DNA of 64,000 nucleotides, from assembly GCA_030266245.1 (NCBI GenBank), contig JAJDHP010000001.1, positions 1 to 64,000 on the forward strand, written 5' to 3'. Shown piece after piece: positions 45,129 through 55,098 of this stretch. Source of the DNA: Methanimicrococcus sp. OttesenSCG-928-J09 (GTDB lineage Archaea > Halobacteriota > Methanosarcinia > Methanosarcinales > Methanosarcinaceae). Each line of letters starts with the position of its first letter. The stretch's first letter is position 1. Both the position numbers and the translations under genes were made by a program. The notes under the pieces were generated by a model that had not been told where the DNA came from, searched no databases, and saw only the letters and a program-made list of their open reading frames with translations.

Positions 45129-45929
45129 TTATGATTTAACGGATTCAATATGACGGTTGAAAATGCCTTCGCCGCCTTTGTCTGTGATGACTTTTATGGA
45201 TGCGTTTGACGCTTTCTTCAAAACAGCTTCCGCTTTTTTGTAATCCGGCGCAACAACTTTGATTCTGTAGCGCGGGGATCCGACATAGGTCACTTCAACG
45301 CGAACTTCATTGTCATCAACTGAATCTGCTGCTGCTTTTAATGATTCTCTGATGTCTTCAATGCCTTCCGGTGAGGTTGTTGTTAAATCGATGTAGCCGG
45401 CAATTTCAACGAACGCGTCTTTAATATTTTCGCGGGCAACGTTGACGATTGCTTCAATCATTTTCGGATTGACAGTCATCTTTTCAAAGGCGGATTCGCC
45501 GGCAATTGCCGCTTCTTCAAAAGCGGTGTATGCGCTTCCGAATTCGGATGCAAAATCGTAATAGAGTCCTTCGACCATTTTTTCATCGAAACCGGCTGCT
45601 TCGGCAGCGATCTGGATCCATTTTTCGGCTTTCTGTTCGTTTTTCCAAAGCTGAACTTTTGTTCTTTTCTGATGCTCGTTGACATCTTTAAGAGACAAAT
45701 CAATGTGACCGCGGTTTCTGTCAATGTTTAAAACTTTACAGACAACTTTCTGTCCTTCGCGGATATAATCACGGACATATTTCACCCATCCTGCTTTGAT
45801 TTCGGAAATATGGATAAATCCTTCTTTTTCTTTAAATTCTTCCAGTTCAACGTAAGCGCCAAAGTCCGTGACATTGGTAACGTTGCAGACTACATAATCG
45901 CCGACTTCCGGCCAGTCATTACTTTTCAT
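45129..45929 (-). CDS. eif2a: Translation initiation factor aIF2 subunit alpha
   Basis: 266 residues from the ATG at 45929, preceded by GAGGGA. An N-terminal S1 domain (WPEVGDYVVCNVTNVTDFGA, IHISEIKAGWVKYVRDYIRE, ID.S.KDVN) is followed by the helical domain and the C-terminal alpha/beta domain (EVTYVGSPRYRIKVVAPDYK). It binds initiator tRNA together with the beta and gamma subunits. It leads the short operon aIF2alpha-nop10-PAC2. Confidence 0.96.
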   Translation of the reverse strand: MKSNDWPEVGDYVVCNVTNVTDFGAYVELEEFKEKEGFIHISEIKAGWVKYVRDYIREGQKVVCKVLNIDRNRGHIDLSLKDVNEHQKRTKVQLWKNEQKAEKWIQIAAEAAGFDEKMVEGLYYDFASEFGSAYTAFEEAAIAGESAFEKMTVNPKMIEAIVNVARENIKDAFVEIAGYIDLTTTSPEGIEDIRESLKAAADSVDDNEVRVEVTYVGSPRYRIKVVAPDYKKAEAVLKKASNASIKVITDKGGEGIFNRHIESVKS

Positions 45930-46072
45930 TTTTTGTCCCTCTTTTTGCCGCAATATTTTCCTTTATGCAGCGAATTAATTATCGAAATGAGCCGCGTTAT
46001 AATTGCTGATTGTTATTATAAAAGCTCTCGTTCTGTTTCTTAAGACAGAACTACTAAGAAATAATATAATAT

Positions 46073-46102
46073 AAAAGGTTCCGACCGGCAGCCGAACCTT
46101 TT
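46073..46102 (-). terminator. Terminator after rpoF
   Basis: Minus strand: AAAAGGTTC pairs with GAACCTTTT over a 12-base loop that can itself pair (CGGC/GCCG). About 40 bases after the rpoF stop. Confidence 0.6.
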
Positions 46103-46144
46103 GTGAAAAATTAAAAATAAGTGAAAAATGAAATGTTTTGCCGC

Positions 46145-46498
46145 TTAGGCATATTGTCTGACGGTATCTAAAATAGCGTCTAATTCTTCATCTTTAAGTG
46201 TAAATTTTTCTTTGGCGTAAATGGATCTCAATTCGTCTCTGGATTCCGGTAAAATGTCCGTAATTCTGACGGCGATTGCGGGTTTCATTTTTTCAAAATC
46301 CAATAATTTGGCAACCAATTCTTTTGCGTCGCTTGCGCTTAATTTTGAAAAGATTTCTGCGTGGTTCAAAGCTTTTCTGAACTCGTAAACTTGTTCTTCA
46401 TCGCTTTCCTCGCGTCTTTCTTCCATAATCTGAATTAACATTTCTTTGACTTCAGCAAGTGTTAAAAGCTCTTCACTGACGACTTCTTTAACAATCAT
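46145..46498 (-). CDS. rpoF: RNA polymerase subunit F (Rpb4)
   Basis: 117 residues. LTLAEVKEMLIQIMEERREE and the HRDC-like C-terminal half (ITDILPESRDELRSIYAKEK, LDAILDTV) are the archaeal RpoF pattern. It pairs with RpoE in the polymerase stalk. It lies 172 bases after L21e; L21e-RpoF is a conserved archaeal pair. Confidence 0.94.
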   Translation of the reverse strand: MIVKEVVSEELLTLAEVKEMLIQIMEERREESDEEQVYEFRKALNHAEIFSKLSASDAKELVAKLLDFEKMKPAIAVRITDILPESRDELRSIYAKEKFTLKDEELDAILDTVRQYA

Positions 46499-46670
46499 TT
46501 ATAAAACACTTCCAATTTACTTTTTCACTCATTTTGTTCATTTTCACGAATCAAAATTCAATAATGTTAATAAAATAAAAAGAGTAGGGCTTAATTTTAT
46601 TTAAATAAAACTAACTAAAATCAAGCCTTATTTTGTACATTCATGTACGTTCAATTTGTAATTTTTTAAT

Positions 46671-46970
46671 TTAATTGTATTTTTGGGGTTTTAAGTGCTG
46701 CGGGAGGGAGATCACTTCTTTCTGTGCTCTTCCGTCTCTGACACTTAAAATGTATGCGCGGCCGCGCTGACCGACAACTTTGCCGGTGGAACCCTGGAAT
46801 TTGGGGTTGGGGTGACCGTGCTGAACACTGGCGTCAATGTCGATGTGAACCATCTGTCCTTCTTCAAATTCCTGAATGGCTCTGCTCGGCGCAGAGGTGC
46901 CTCTTTCTCTGATCGAATTTTTAAGCTTATATCTTGTGCAGCGTCTTTCGCCTGCTGATTTTGATGACAT
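46671..46970 (-). CDS. rpl21e: 50S ribosomal protein L21e
   Basis: 99 residues. [33 protein letters not shown] and [13 protein letters not shown] are diagnostic. The start follows TAGGAGGA, a strong ribosome-binding site. Upstream gene of the L21e-rpoF pair. Confidence 0.97.
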   Translation of the reverse strand: MSSKSAGERRCTRYKLKNSIRERGTSAPSRAIQEFEEGQMVHIDIDASVQHGHPNPKFQGSTGKVVGQRGRAYILSVRDGRAQKEVISLPQHLKPQKYN

Positions 46971-47491
46971 TTTTAAATCCTCCTAAATTATGACGTTTAA
47001 CGTTGTCATGTAATGATGGGATGAATGTGATTTTTAAACCGAATCGTCTCAAGCATTGGATTATGTTTAAGACACATTGACTTATTTTATCATTTAATCG
47101 GTCTTTTCAGAAACCGCTCATGAAAAGGGCGGCTCCTGTTACAGTTTGAATTTGATTCAAAACTGCCGGTATTCTTTTGATAATGAAAAAACAATTATTT
47201 TCACGGTTCGTTTTTAATCAAAGTTAAGCCATGAATAATTATTTTGGTATATTAAGTTTATCGAATGAAGAAAACAGAATACAAATCCAACCTTAATAAA
47301 AGTATGCTTTTGTCGGATTTGTTTTCTTAAATATCTCATCAATATTTTTCACTTATCGTTTACGTTTTTTAATTTTGATCTCATTTTTGAATTAATTTTA
47401 TTTTTGAATTGATTTCGTTTTTTATTTGATTTCGTTTGTTTAAGTTAATTTCGTTTTTTAATTTATTTTAAATCTAATTTTTTGATTTCAT
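46971..47491. other. Gap upstream of L21e
   Basis: No gene seen. It contains an imperfect hairpin CAGTTTGAA/TTCAAAACTG at about 47143-47165 next to CCGC/GCGG near 47116-47132. A T-rich stretch at 47380-47480 has degenerate ATTTCGTTTTTTATTTG units of about 17-19 bases. The L21e promoter should lie at the low-coordinate end. Confidence 0.4.
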
Positions 47492-48868
47492 TTATTCGAC
47501 ATCTTTAATGTCAACATTAATGACATCCAATTCATCAACCTTGGCGCCGACATTTAAAAGTCCGGCAATGCTCGGAACAGTTCTGCCTTCGTCGCTTGAT
47601 GTTAATTCTTTCACATAGAGACCGCCGTCGCAGTGAATTTTCACCCATGCGGTGTCAAACGGGCTTGCTCCTGCCGCTCCGGCCATTTCGGTCCGTTCCA
47701 GCTCGGCCGTATGGACTGTTCTGTTTCGGCACAAGTCCGCACGTCTGTGAATAACGCGGTTGGGTGTATTCTGATTAATTTCTTTGCCTTCCAGCTCTTT
47801 TAAAACAGCTGTCAGAGCGTCCTTTGTTACAGGCGCTTCAAATTTGATTTTTAAGCGGTAGGTTTTTGTTGCTTTTTCCGTTTTGAGCTTTTCAACCATA
47901 TCTTTGCCGCAGAATGCGAGTTTTGAAACTTCGACTTTGCCGGCAGCGTATTCGTTGATTTCTTTTTCAAGGACAACAAGATCGATTGTTCGCGTGACCG
48001 GTGCTTTGGCTTCCAAAACGAATGGGCGTCCGGTGCCGAGCATCAGCGCATCAATGTCTTCTCTGCCTGCGCCGTGGAAAACGACATCTTCTGACTGAGC
48101 TGCCTGCCAAAGCGGGTAGCCTGCCAGCTCTCCTACTGATTCCGGATACTGCTTGCCGGTACCGCCGCAGCTGTCGCATCCTCTGCCGCGACAGTTTCTG
48201 CAAGGCCATTTGGTCTGCGGGATGCCGCGCACTTTCTTTTGGTAGCGGCCGTAAATGTATAAAGAGCGAATGTTGAGCGACGCTTCCTTTTGAGCGATGT
48301 CAAAAGTCACCGTCACATCGGGATTGGAAAACGCAACCGTTTTTCCTGTTTTTTGAGAAATAATTTTGCCGATTTCGCGATTCAGTTCGCTTTTCAGCTG
48401 CTCGGCATAAGCTGTTCCGGCCTGTTCCCAGAGAATTTCTTCATTTTCGCTGAGAAGACCGCTTAATTTGGTGCCGGCTAAAAATGTTTCATATTCAAGA
48501 TCTTTTAATTTTTCAACCGCCATGTCGGCCCAAAAATCCAAGTTTTTGAAAATGTCTAAGCAAACCCAGCATTTTTCAACAGCAGGCTCTGAATCTGCGC
48601 CGTCACTGTTGGTATTGTTCGCTTTGTTTTCTTTTGCTAATGTTTTTTGAGCGTGAATGGAAGACGGCGCCATTTCTTTCAGCAGCGCGTCATCGCCTTC
48701 ATCTTTTAAACGGCGGTCCGCATCCATTGCAAGCGCCAGTTTTACAGAGCGTCCGCGTTCGTCATTGGAAAGTCCCGTTGATAATTTTGCAAATTGGCGG
48801 CCGAGACAGTGATCGCAAATCGGTCCTTCCGCGACAATCTTTTCGGCAATATCAAGAATCGTTGTCAT
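47492..48868 (-). CDS. pus10: tRNA pseudouridine(54/55) synthase Pus10
   Basis: 458-residue archaeal Pus10 that makes pseudouridine 54 and 55 in the T loop. The N-terminal zinc/THUMP-like part has CDHC and CWVC. A further CRNCRGRGCDSCGG cluster lies at the domain boundary. The catalytic Asp is in GAGREDIDALMLGTGRPF. A spacer of about 20 hydrophilic residues between CDHC and CWVC is an insertion. It starts 13 bases after engB with AAGGAGA as ribosome-binding site, so engB-pus10 form an operon. Confidence 0.95.
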   Translation of the reverse strand: MTTILDIAEKIVAEGPICDHCLGRQFAKLSTGLSNDERGRSVKLALAMDADRRLKDEGDDALLKEMAPSSIHAQKTLAKENKANNTNSDGADSEPAVEKCWVCLDIFKNLDFWADMAVEKLKDLEYETFLAGTKLSGLLSENEEILWEQAGTAYAEQLKSELNREIGKIISQKTGKTVAFSNPDVTVTFDIAQKEASLNIRSLYIYGRYQKKVRGIPQTKWPCRNCRGRGCDSCGGTGKQYPESVGELAGYPLWQAAQSEDVVFHGAGREDIDALMLGTGRPFVLEAKAPVTRTIDLVVLEKEINEYAAGKVEVSKLAFCGKDMVEKLKTEKATKTYRLKIKFEAPVTKDALTAVLKELEGKEINQNTPNRVIHRRADLCRNRTVHTAELERTEMAGAAGASPFDTAWVKIHCDGGLYVKELTSSDEGRTVPSIAGLLNVGAKVDELDVINVDIKDVE

Positions 48869-48881
48869 TTTTTAATCTCCT

Positions 48882-49604
48882 TCATTTGAAATGTTTGAAC
48901 AGGTCGTCGCGTTTCATTTTGTGGAATTCGTTCTTCAAGTGCGAAACCAGCGGTCTAATGTCGCCGCCGCGCGCGCTCACGGGCGCAACCAAAGCACCGC
49001 ATTCTTTCCAGGTGCCATCGTAGCCGAAAATTTTAACGATTTCATTCAGCATATTATCTTTTTCATCGTCTTTGACTTTGTCCATTTTATTGGCGGCGAT
49101 AATTGTAATAATTTCCATTTCTTCTAAAAAGTCATGAAGTTCTAAATCAATCGGAATTTCATCGCGTGAATCCCAGCGTCCTGTAATTTCAGCAAAGGCT
49201 GGGCCGTCAATCACTTGAACTGCCAAAAAGATGCGGTCGGCATGTTCTTCAATATATTGAACGATATTGTTTTTCACATCTTCTGACTTTTCTCTTGTCA
49301 CGCCGGACATGAAACCGAATCCCGGCATGTCGGTAATTAAAAAGTCGTCAAAATAGAGGTGTGTCGGTTTAAGGGTAACACCCGGACGCTTTCCGGTTCG
49401 AACATTTCTTCCGGTTAAGTTTTTCAAAAGCGTGGACTTGCCGACATTGGATCGGCCGACAAAAACAACTTCAAAAGTGACAGCGTCATTCTTCTTTTCG
49501 ATTTTTTCAATTGCTTTTGCTTTTTGGCGGGTTTTGAGTTTCGCCAGATTATGTTTTCTTTTAACGCCGTGTTTCGGCTTATGGGACACGGGAGGGGCTG
49601 ACAT
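48882..49604 (-). CDS. engB: Ribosome-biogenesis-type GTPase EngB
   Basis: 240 residues. G1 GRSNVGKST, G3 DMPGFG and G4 NKMD define a TRAFAC GTPase of the EngB/YihA group. A basic N-terminal extension of about 45 residues (HKPKHGVKRKHNLAKL) may bind rRNA. In bacteria the family helps 50S assembly; archaeal function is inferred. The start has GAGGT upstream. It is co-transcribed with pus10. Confidence 0.92.
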   Translation of the reverse strand: MSAPPVSHKPKHGVKRKHNLAKLKTRQKAKAIEKIEKKNDAVTFEVVFVGRSNVGKSTLLKNLTGRNVRTGKRPGVTLKPTHLYFDDFLITDMPGFGFMSGVTREKSEDVKNNIVQYIEEHADRIFLAVQVIDGPAFAEITGRWDSRDEIPIDLELHDFLEEMEIITIIAANKMDKVKDDEKDNMLNEIVKIFGYDGTWKECGALVAPVSARGGDIRPLVSHLKNEFHKMKRDDLFKHFK

Positions 49605-49763
49605 AGTTTTATACCTCTTTTAATTCGTTTGGGGGTGATTGGCGATTGATTTTCTTGTTCATCAATCGTTTTCTTTAATTGTTTTCTTTTAATCGTTTCG
49701 TTTATTCGTTTTCGTTAATGAAAACTTATGAAAAATTGTAAGTGGCATGAATATTGTCGTCTT

Positions 49764-49773
49764 CTATTTAAAG
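49764..49773 (+). promoter_or_regulatory. TATA box of the NIF3 gene
   Basis: CTATTTAAAG, centred about 27 bases upstream of the ATG at 49796. This makes that ATG, not the one at 49775, the likely leaderless start. Confidence 0.55.
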
Positions 49774-49795
49774 GATGCAGACCTTTTTTGAAATT

Positions 49796-50554
49796 ATGAA
49801 ACAAGAGGAACTTATTACGCTTTTAGAACAAATCGCGCCGCCTGAAATTGCTGATGATTTTGATAACGGCCGAATCGGAATGATTTTAGACCTCCTATTT
49901 ACAAAGAACAGAGAAATCAACCGCATCGCTGTCACTTTAGATGTCACGGATGCCGTTCTCCAAAAAGCCGCTGATTTCAAAGCCGACATTTTGATCTGTC
50001 ACCACACACCGCTTTTCCATCCGATCATGGTCATCCCTGATTATTTGGCAAAGCGTTTGAAAATCGCGTTTGACAACAATATTTCCATTTACGCGATGCA
50101 CACCAATTATGACAACGCCGAAGGCGGCATTAATACCGTTCTTGCTGATATATTCGGCCTTAAAGAAGTCGTCATGACAGATTTCGGGGTTATCGGCACC
50201 GTTCCGCCGATTGAAACAAATGATTTTGTCAAACTTGTCTCAGAAAAATTAAATGCTCCACTTCTTTATGCCGGTGACAAAACCATTCAAAAAGTGATGA
50301 TTTGCGGCGGCAGCTGCTTAAATCGTCATGCCCTGGCAATTGCCAAAGAAAACAACGTTGACGCTTTCCTTTCTTCCGAATTAAAACACAGCGATGTCCT
50401 TCGCGAGCGCGGCGACATGACAATCATTGATGCCGGTCATTACGCGACAGAAAATCCCGGGATGAAAGTGTTGGCGGAACGATTGAAAAAAGAGATTGGC
50501 GACAAAGTTGAAGTTCTGTTTATTGATGATAATCCGGAATTGAAGTCAATTTGA
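49796..50554 (+). CDS. NIF3-like dinuclear metal protein
   Basis: 252 residues from the ATG at 49796. MKQEELITLLEQIAPPEIADDFDN matches the family N-terminus, and a TATA box at 49764 fits a leaderless start here; the ATG at 49775 would lie upstream of transcription. Metal ligands: ILICHHTPLF, AMHTNYDNAEGG and the C-terminal DAGHYATE. Members are reported as GTP cyclohydrolase-like or regulatory proteins; no reaction can be assigned. Confidence 0.92.
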   Translation: MKQEELITLLEQIAPPEIADDFDNGRIGMILDLLFTKNREINRIAVTLDVTDAVLQKAADFKADILICHHTPLFHPIMVIPDYLAKRLKIAFDNNISIYAMHTNYDNAEGGINTVLADIFGLKEVVMTDFGVIGTVPPIETNDFVKLVSEKLNAPLLYAGDKTIQKVMICGGSCLNRHALAIAKENNVDAFLSSELKHSDVLRERGDMTIIDAGHYATENPGMKVLAERLKKEIGDKVEVLFIDDNPELKSI

Positions 50555-50582
50555 TTTCTTTTCCTTTCTTTTTCCCTTCTTT

Positions 50583-50910
50583 TTTTCTTGGGACGGCAAC
50601 GCGCGCGAGCTGCTGCATTTTTTTGATTTTGAATTAAGACGCGATTGGTTTTTCATTTCTCTCTTTTTATTGGTTATTATTTTTTGTTTTTATGTTCTCA
50701 GCTGTCATTCATTTAACTGTCTGCTGCCGGCACAGTTGCTGCCACAGCTGCATTTCCATTTGCATCTGTATTTTATTTGAGTAATCCGTTCGCTGCGCGA
50801 ACGTGCCATATTTACCTTACTGTTTCTGTTTGCTGCTGCTACCTTGCCGCCTGCAGCAACCGCCGCGCGCGACCTGCACCATTTTCAAAAAAATAATCGA
50901 AAAACGATGT
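50583..50910 (+). repeat. Two partial interspersed elements
   Basis: The 50555-51056 gap holds two tail modules: ACGCGCGCGAGCTGCTGC at about 50591, and CCGCCGCGCGCGACCTGC at about 50861 followed by ACCATTTTCAAAAAAATAA. Neither has a GGGAGGG box or the hairpin. The rest is low-complexity A-rich sequence. Confidence 0.55.
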
Positions 50911-50990
50911 CGACTTATTCAATAAAAATAAAAAAAATCAAGAACAAAATCAAAGAGAAACCAAAAAAACAGACAAGAAAAATAATACGA

Positions 50991-51022
50991 AAAAAAGAAA
51001 ATCATCTTCCGAAGAAGATGAT
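50991..51022 (-). terminator. Terminator of the beta-helix surface protein gene
   Basis: Minus strand: ATCATCTTC pairs perfectly with GAAGATGAT around TTCG, then TTTCTTTTTT. Confidence 0.8.
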
Positions 51023-51056
51023 CAAATTTCAATTCTACATTGGTTTATTTATCTTT

Positions 51057-52511
51057 TCAGACTGCTTCGACCCACAAAATCAAAGTGCCGTCAATAATGC
51101 CGGTACTTTCATAGTCCGCCGGAACTTTCAAGACAACTTCGGAAGTCACGGTGTCGCCCTGCTGAACATTCTTTTCAAAGTCCGGCCAGAAGGCTGCGTC
51201 AATCCAAAGACCTCTCTTGTACAAGTCGTCAGACGAGTCGGTAACTTCTGCTGTCACTTTAACATCGCAGCCGCCGCTGTTTGTAATTTCCATCTCTTTC
51301 GGAATGCTTGTCTGACCGGCAGTCAAGTCGCCGAAGTCAAGGGAATCAATAGAGAATGAAACAGAAACCGAAGGCAGAATATTTGTTTTCATTGAAATAG
51401 AACTGCTTGTTTTTCCGGGAGTCGGGTTTGTTGGCTGTTCCGGTTCTTCAGGTTCTTCCGGGTCAGTCGGGGTACCGCCGGCAGAATAAAGTGAAACAGA
51501 ATTCGTTAACGGGTGAAGGTCAGCGTATTTGTCCAAAATTGTTTTTTGAATGCTTCCGATGCCGTTGCCGTTTGTGTCGGTTCCGTCATAGTCATCACCC
51601 CAATAGTTGCCGTGCTTTCCCGTCCATGAAACATCATTGAAGGAGAAAGTTTTGCTCTGCGGATTGTTGAAATTCACGTTTTCTGGAAGAGTTCCGTAAC
51701 CGGCAATATTGCCGCCCGTGTTGTCAAAAATGTCGTTGAAATAGATTGCATTGTTTTCTCCGGCATTGTAAATGTAAACACCTTTTTGAGAATTGCCGGA
51801 AATCACATTTTTAGTAATGACATTGTTTGCGGTTTCAGCTTTCCAAAGACGAATCGCTTCTCCTGCGTTGTTTGTAATTACATTTCCTTCAATCAATGAA
51901 CCGCTTGAATTTTCAAGACAAATGGTTCTTGCAGAATTTCCGCTGCCGGAAAGACCGGAAATTGTATTGCCGATCAGCTGAACATTATTTCCTGTCACAT
52001 AAACTGCGTTTGTAAAGCCTTCCATATTTTTGACAACATTATTTTTGAAAACAGCGCCGTCTTTCGCGAGCTTGATGCCGTCTTTATGAGTCATGCCGTC
52101 AAAAATACAATTTTCAATCAATACATTGTTTGCATTTGTTTGAAGATTAATGCCGTTTGAACCGTTTGTCAATGTCACGCTTCGAAGAACAAAGTTCTCT
52201 TTTTTCGGAATAATTGAAAAACCGCCCAAATCTAAAATGACAGTTTCTTTATTTTCGCCTTCAATCGTCAGTGTTTTTCCGATACTGATATTCGCCGCCG
52301 TTTCATAAGTTCCGGCGCGGATTAAAATAACATCGTTGTCGGCAGCAGCCGTAATCGCTTCAGGAAGTGTTTGAAAATCCGCGCCGGTTTCGCCGACCGT
52401 CCATTCTTTAGCAACAGCCGTTCCGGTTAAAGCAAACAGAATTAAAAAAGAAAGCAGAAGTGCTTTCCCAATCATCAGTTTTGTATTTTTTTGTTTTGGT
52501 TTTATATTCAT
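51057..52511 (-). CDS. Secreted parallel beta-helix surface protein (NosD-like)
   Basis: 484 residues. Signal peptide to about residue 34 (ends TAVAKEW). A Pro-Asp-Thr-Glu linker (about 345-370) separates a right-handed beta-helix (about 50-310, repeated N..I..N.I..N turns such as NVITNNAGEAIRLW and GVYIYNAGENNAIYFNDI) from a C-terminal Ig/DUF1573-like strand domain (FSIDSLDFGDLTAGQTSIPK). No membrane anchor or sorting signal is seen at the C-terminus. Probable envelope or adhesion protein; sugar binding is possible. Confidence 0.82.
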   Translation of the reverse strand: MNIKPKQKNTKLMIGKALLLSFLILFALTGTAVAKEWTVGETGADFQTLPEAITAAADNDVILIRAGTYETAANISIGKTLTIEGENKETVILDLGGFSIIPKKENFVLRSVTLTNGSNGINLQTNANNVLIENCIFDGMTHKDGIKLAKDGAVFKNNVVKNMEGFTNAVYVTGNNVQLIGNTISGLSGSGNSARTICLENSSGSLIEGNVITNNAGEAIRLWKAETANNVITKNVISGNSQKGVYIYNAGENNAIYFNDIFDNTGGNIAGYGTLPENVNFNNPQSKTFSFNDVSWTGKHGNYWGDDYDGTDTNGNGIGSIQKTILDKYADLHPLTNSVSLYSAGGTPTDPEEPEEPEQPTNPTPGKTSSSISMKTNILPSVSVSFSIDSLDFGDLTAGQTSIPKEMEITNSGGCDVKVTAEVTDSSDDLYKRGLWIDAAFWPDFEKNVQQGDTVTSEVVLKVPADYESTGIIDGTLILWVEAV

Positions 52512-52972
52512 AGTTATCCTCTTTTAATTTTCAGATGACAGCAAAAAGCGAGACAAGAAAAAATTCGCTTGCTGTACAAGTGCCAAACTCCTAAACGTTA
52601 ATAGGCGTTCTGATTTTTTCAAAAACGATAACTATATAACTGGAAAATAAAGACCGAATTTATAAAATTAAGCTATGATTGGTTAATGAAAAACGAAAGA
52701 AAAGATGAAAAAGAAAGAAAATATGAAAAAAGAAAATAAAGATGAAAAAGAAAAAAATAATCGAATAAAAAGAAATAATCAAAAAAACCGGCTAAATAAA
52801 AACAATCAAACAAAAAAGAAATGACCAAATAAAAAAGAAACAATCAAATAAAAAACAGTCAAAAAAGTCAAACAAAAAAGAAAAAGGTACGGGAATTTCT
52901 TCCCGCTTAATCTCATTTCTAATTTTTATTGGTTTTATTTTACTTTTTTATCTTTTATTTGTCATCCGCGTT
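52512..52972. other. Low-complexity A-rich gap
   Basis: No gene seen. From about 52680 to 52890 nearly pure A-rich sequence with repeated AAAAAGAAA and AATCAAATAAAAAA units on the + strand. The high-coordinate part is the trailer of the symporter gene; the low part holds the surface protein promoter. Confidence 0.6.
52879..52905 (-). terminator. Terminator of the symporter gene
   Basis: Minus strand: CGGGAA/TTCCCG with GAAA tetraloop, followed by TACCTTTTTCTTTTTT. Confidence 0.75.
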
Positions 52973-54592
52973 TTATTCAACATTTTCCGAAAGCTCCGGC
53001 CACTTCAAAACATTACCGTCAGTATCCTTCAACGGAAGCGGCGGGTGTTTTTTCTGTGTCAGTAAAGAAACTGCGAACATCGCAATGCCCGAGAAAAGCC
53101 ACGGAACGAACGTGAAATAAATTTCCCAGGATGAATCTGCCGGAACAATGACAAGCGTTCCTGCCTGAATCGAAAGATAAATACATCCGAGCATCGAAAA
53201 TGCAATGCCGACAAGCATGGACGCAATACCGCCCGGAACATTCGCTTTCTTCCAGAATAAACCGCAAACGACAGCCCAGAACAAACAAGCGAAGAGCAAC
53301 GTAAAGCCGAAAATCATTAAATCATAAAGACTAACGGCAAGCATACTGATGCCGATACAGAAAACGCCGATAACGACAACTAAAATCTTTGTCAATCGAA
53401 TCGCTTTCTTATCGTCTTCTTCTGTTCTCTTGTCGCCGACCGTTCCCGGAACCAAAACTGTTGAAATAACAGCGGCGGATGCAAAAATTGTCGAACTGGA
53501 TGTTGACATAATGGCTGCCATCAAAGAGCCGATGAAAATTGCCATCGGAAGCGGATGAAGGAGTTTCTGAGCCAGCATGGGAACAATAACTTCAGAATCG
53601 TTGGCAAGCGTTGCCAATTCCGATCCTGAAAAGAATCCGAGCTGCATCATAACAATGCCCAAAAGACCGATAAAAATCGGACCGAGACCGGCTACCCAAT
53701 AAAGACCGGCACCGGCAACAAGACCGCCTTTTGCAGCTTTCTCATTCTTAGCTGTTAAAACACGCTGTGTAATATCCAACGAAGCCAAACTTCCAAGACC
53801 CATACCGCACCAAGCGGCTGCCCAAATCAAAAAGCCTTTCAGTGTGCGGGTGATACCGCTCGGGTGATCCGGATCCGCGGACGGGAAGAGTGTCCAGAAA
53901 TCGTTTGGAGTGTTGTCTTTAATAATTCCGATGCCGGAAACCATATTGTCTAAATTAACGGCAAAAGTCACACTTCCGCCGGCTGCAATATAGCAAATTG
54001 CAGAAGGAATCAAAACCAAAAGACCCAAAATAATAACCGCGGCCTGAATATTGTCGGTCCAAATAACCGCCAGCATTCCGCCCATATAAGTGTAAATAAT
54101 AACAATGCCGCCGGCCAAAAGCATACTGATCCACGGTTCGACGCCGATAAACAAATTCAGCATTTTACCGATGGCGACCATCTGCACCGCCGTCCAAGCA
54201 ATCAAAGTCGGAACAGAAAGAATAGAAGCAACATATGCGCCGCGTTTTCCGAAACGGATGCGGTACATTTCACCAAGTGTTCCGATTTTCATCTTTAACA
54301 AAAGCGGGACCATAAAAAGGGCCATAATAATTAACGTAATACCCGAAGCCCACGGATCGGCCACGGTACCTAAATTGTAAGAGTCCAAAGCTGCGCCTGC
54401 GCCGCCCATAACTGTTCCGCCACCCCAGAATGTCGCGAAAAGCGTTCCACCAATCAAAAGAGCGCCGACATTTCTGTTTGCAACCAGATATCCTTTAGAT
54501 GAGGATGATCCGATTTTTTGAGTCAAGAAACCGATAATGAGCATCACAATGAGATAAATTGCAATAATGATGATTTCTATACCTATTTCCAT
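52973..54592 (-). CDS. Sodium/solute symporter (SSS) family
   Basis: 539-residue membrane transporter with about 13 helices. The N-terminal helix, GYLVANRNVGALLIGGTLFATFWGGGT and the family core GLGSLASLDITQRVLTAKNEK (shown as SLDITQRVL) and MSTSSSTIFASAAVIS match the proline/pantothenate/glucose symporter superfamily. The substrate is unknown. A C-terminal cytosolic tail PPLPLKDTDGNVLKWPE is present. Single gene between two terminators, with no partner subunit. Confidence 0.92.
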   Translation of the reverse strand: MEIGIEIIIIAIYLIVMLIIGFLTQKIGSSSSKGYLVANRNVGALLIGGTLFATFWGGGTVMGGAGAALDSYNLGTVADPWASGITLIIMALFMVPLLLKMKIGTLGEMYRIRFGKRGAYVASILSVPTLIAWTAVQMVAIGKMLNLFIGVEPWISMLLAGGIVIIYTYMGGMLAVIWTDNIQAAVIILGLLVLIPSAICYIAAGGSVTFAVNLDNMVSGIGIIKDNTPNDFWTLFPSADPDHPSGITRTLKGFLIWAAAWCGMGLGSLASLDITQRVLTAKNEKAAKGGLVAGAGLYWVAGLGPIFIGLLGIVMMQLGFFSGSELATLANDSEVIVPMLAQKLLHPLPMAIFIGSLMAAIMSTSSSTIFASAAVISTVLVPGTVGDKRTEEDDKKAIRLTKILVVVIGVFCIGISMLAVSLYDLMIFGFTLLFACLFWAVVCGLFWKKANVPGGIASMLVGIAFSMLGCIYLSIQAGTLVIVPADSSWEIYFTFVPWLFSGIAMFAVSLLTQKKHPPLPLKDTDGNVLKWPELSENVE

Positions 54593-54702
54593 AATTTCTC
54601 AAATCGTAAATCTAGGTTCAGGTTTTAAAGATAACGTCTCAATCAAGATGAATTTTAATTTTTGATGATAATTTATTTAATTCTAATCTCCAAACTCTGA
54701 AT

Positions 54703-54748
54703 CTTTTCAAAAAAAAGAGAAAGTTTTTTAAATTAAACTTCTCTTTTT
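54703..54748 (-). terminator. Hairpin upstream of the symporter gene
   Basis: Minus strand: AAAAAGAGAAGTTT pairs with AAACTTTCTCTTTTT (one bulged base) and runs into T9. Probably ends transcription coming from pyrE. Confidence 0.6.
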
Positions 54749-54804
54749 CAGTCCTTTTTATTATCTCTTTTCATATTCCTTCTCATATCTTCTATTGAGC
54801 GTCA

Positions 54805-55045
54805 CCGCGCGCGAATTGCATCGTTTTTCAAATTTAATCAAATTCATGTGTGGTTTTTATGACAGTATGAGTCAGGTTCTAGTTCCCACTTGGAGTCAGG
54901 TTTTAGTTTGCAGTGGGAGGGAGGTGTTTATTTAAAAATCGCTTCGCGATTTTTAGCGGCTGCCGCCGCTGTAATATGTTTCCTTCTGCAGACACTTTTA
55001 TCCGGTCGCCTCACGCGCGCGAGCCGCACAGATTTTAAAATTATA
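54805..55045 (+). repeat. Interspersed intergenic element, copy 6
   Basis: A partial tail CACCGCGCGCGAATTGC at about 54804 is followed by a full copy. The full copy has GAGTC cores at 54869 and 54893 (24-bp period), TTTGCAGTGGGAGGG at about 54907, the perfect hairpin at 54934-54954, AGCGGCTGCCGCCGCT, and CACGCGCGCGAGCCGC at about 55012. It is between pyrE and the symporter gene, opposite in direction to both. Confidence 0.85.
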
Positions 55046-55098
55046 AAGATTAAAAAACAGCACCGTTTTTGAAAAAAAGAAAATAAAAAAGAGAGAAA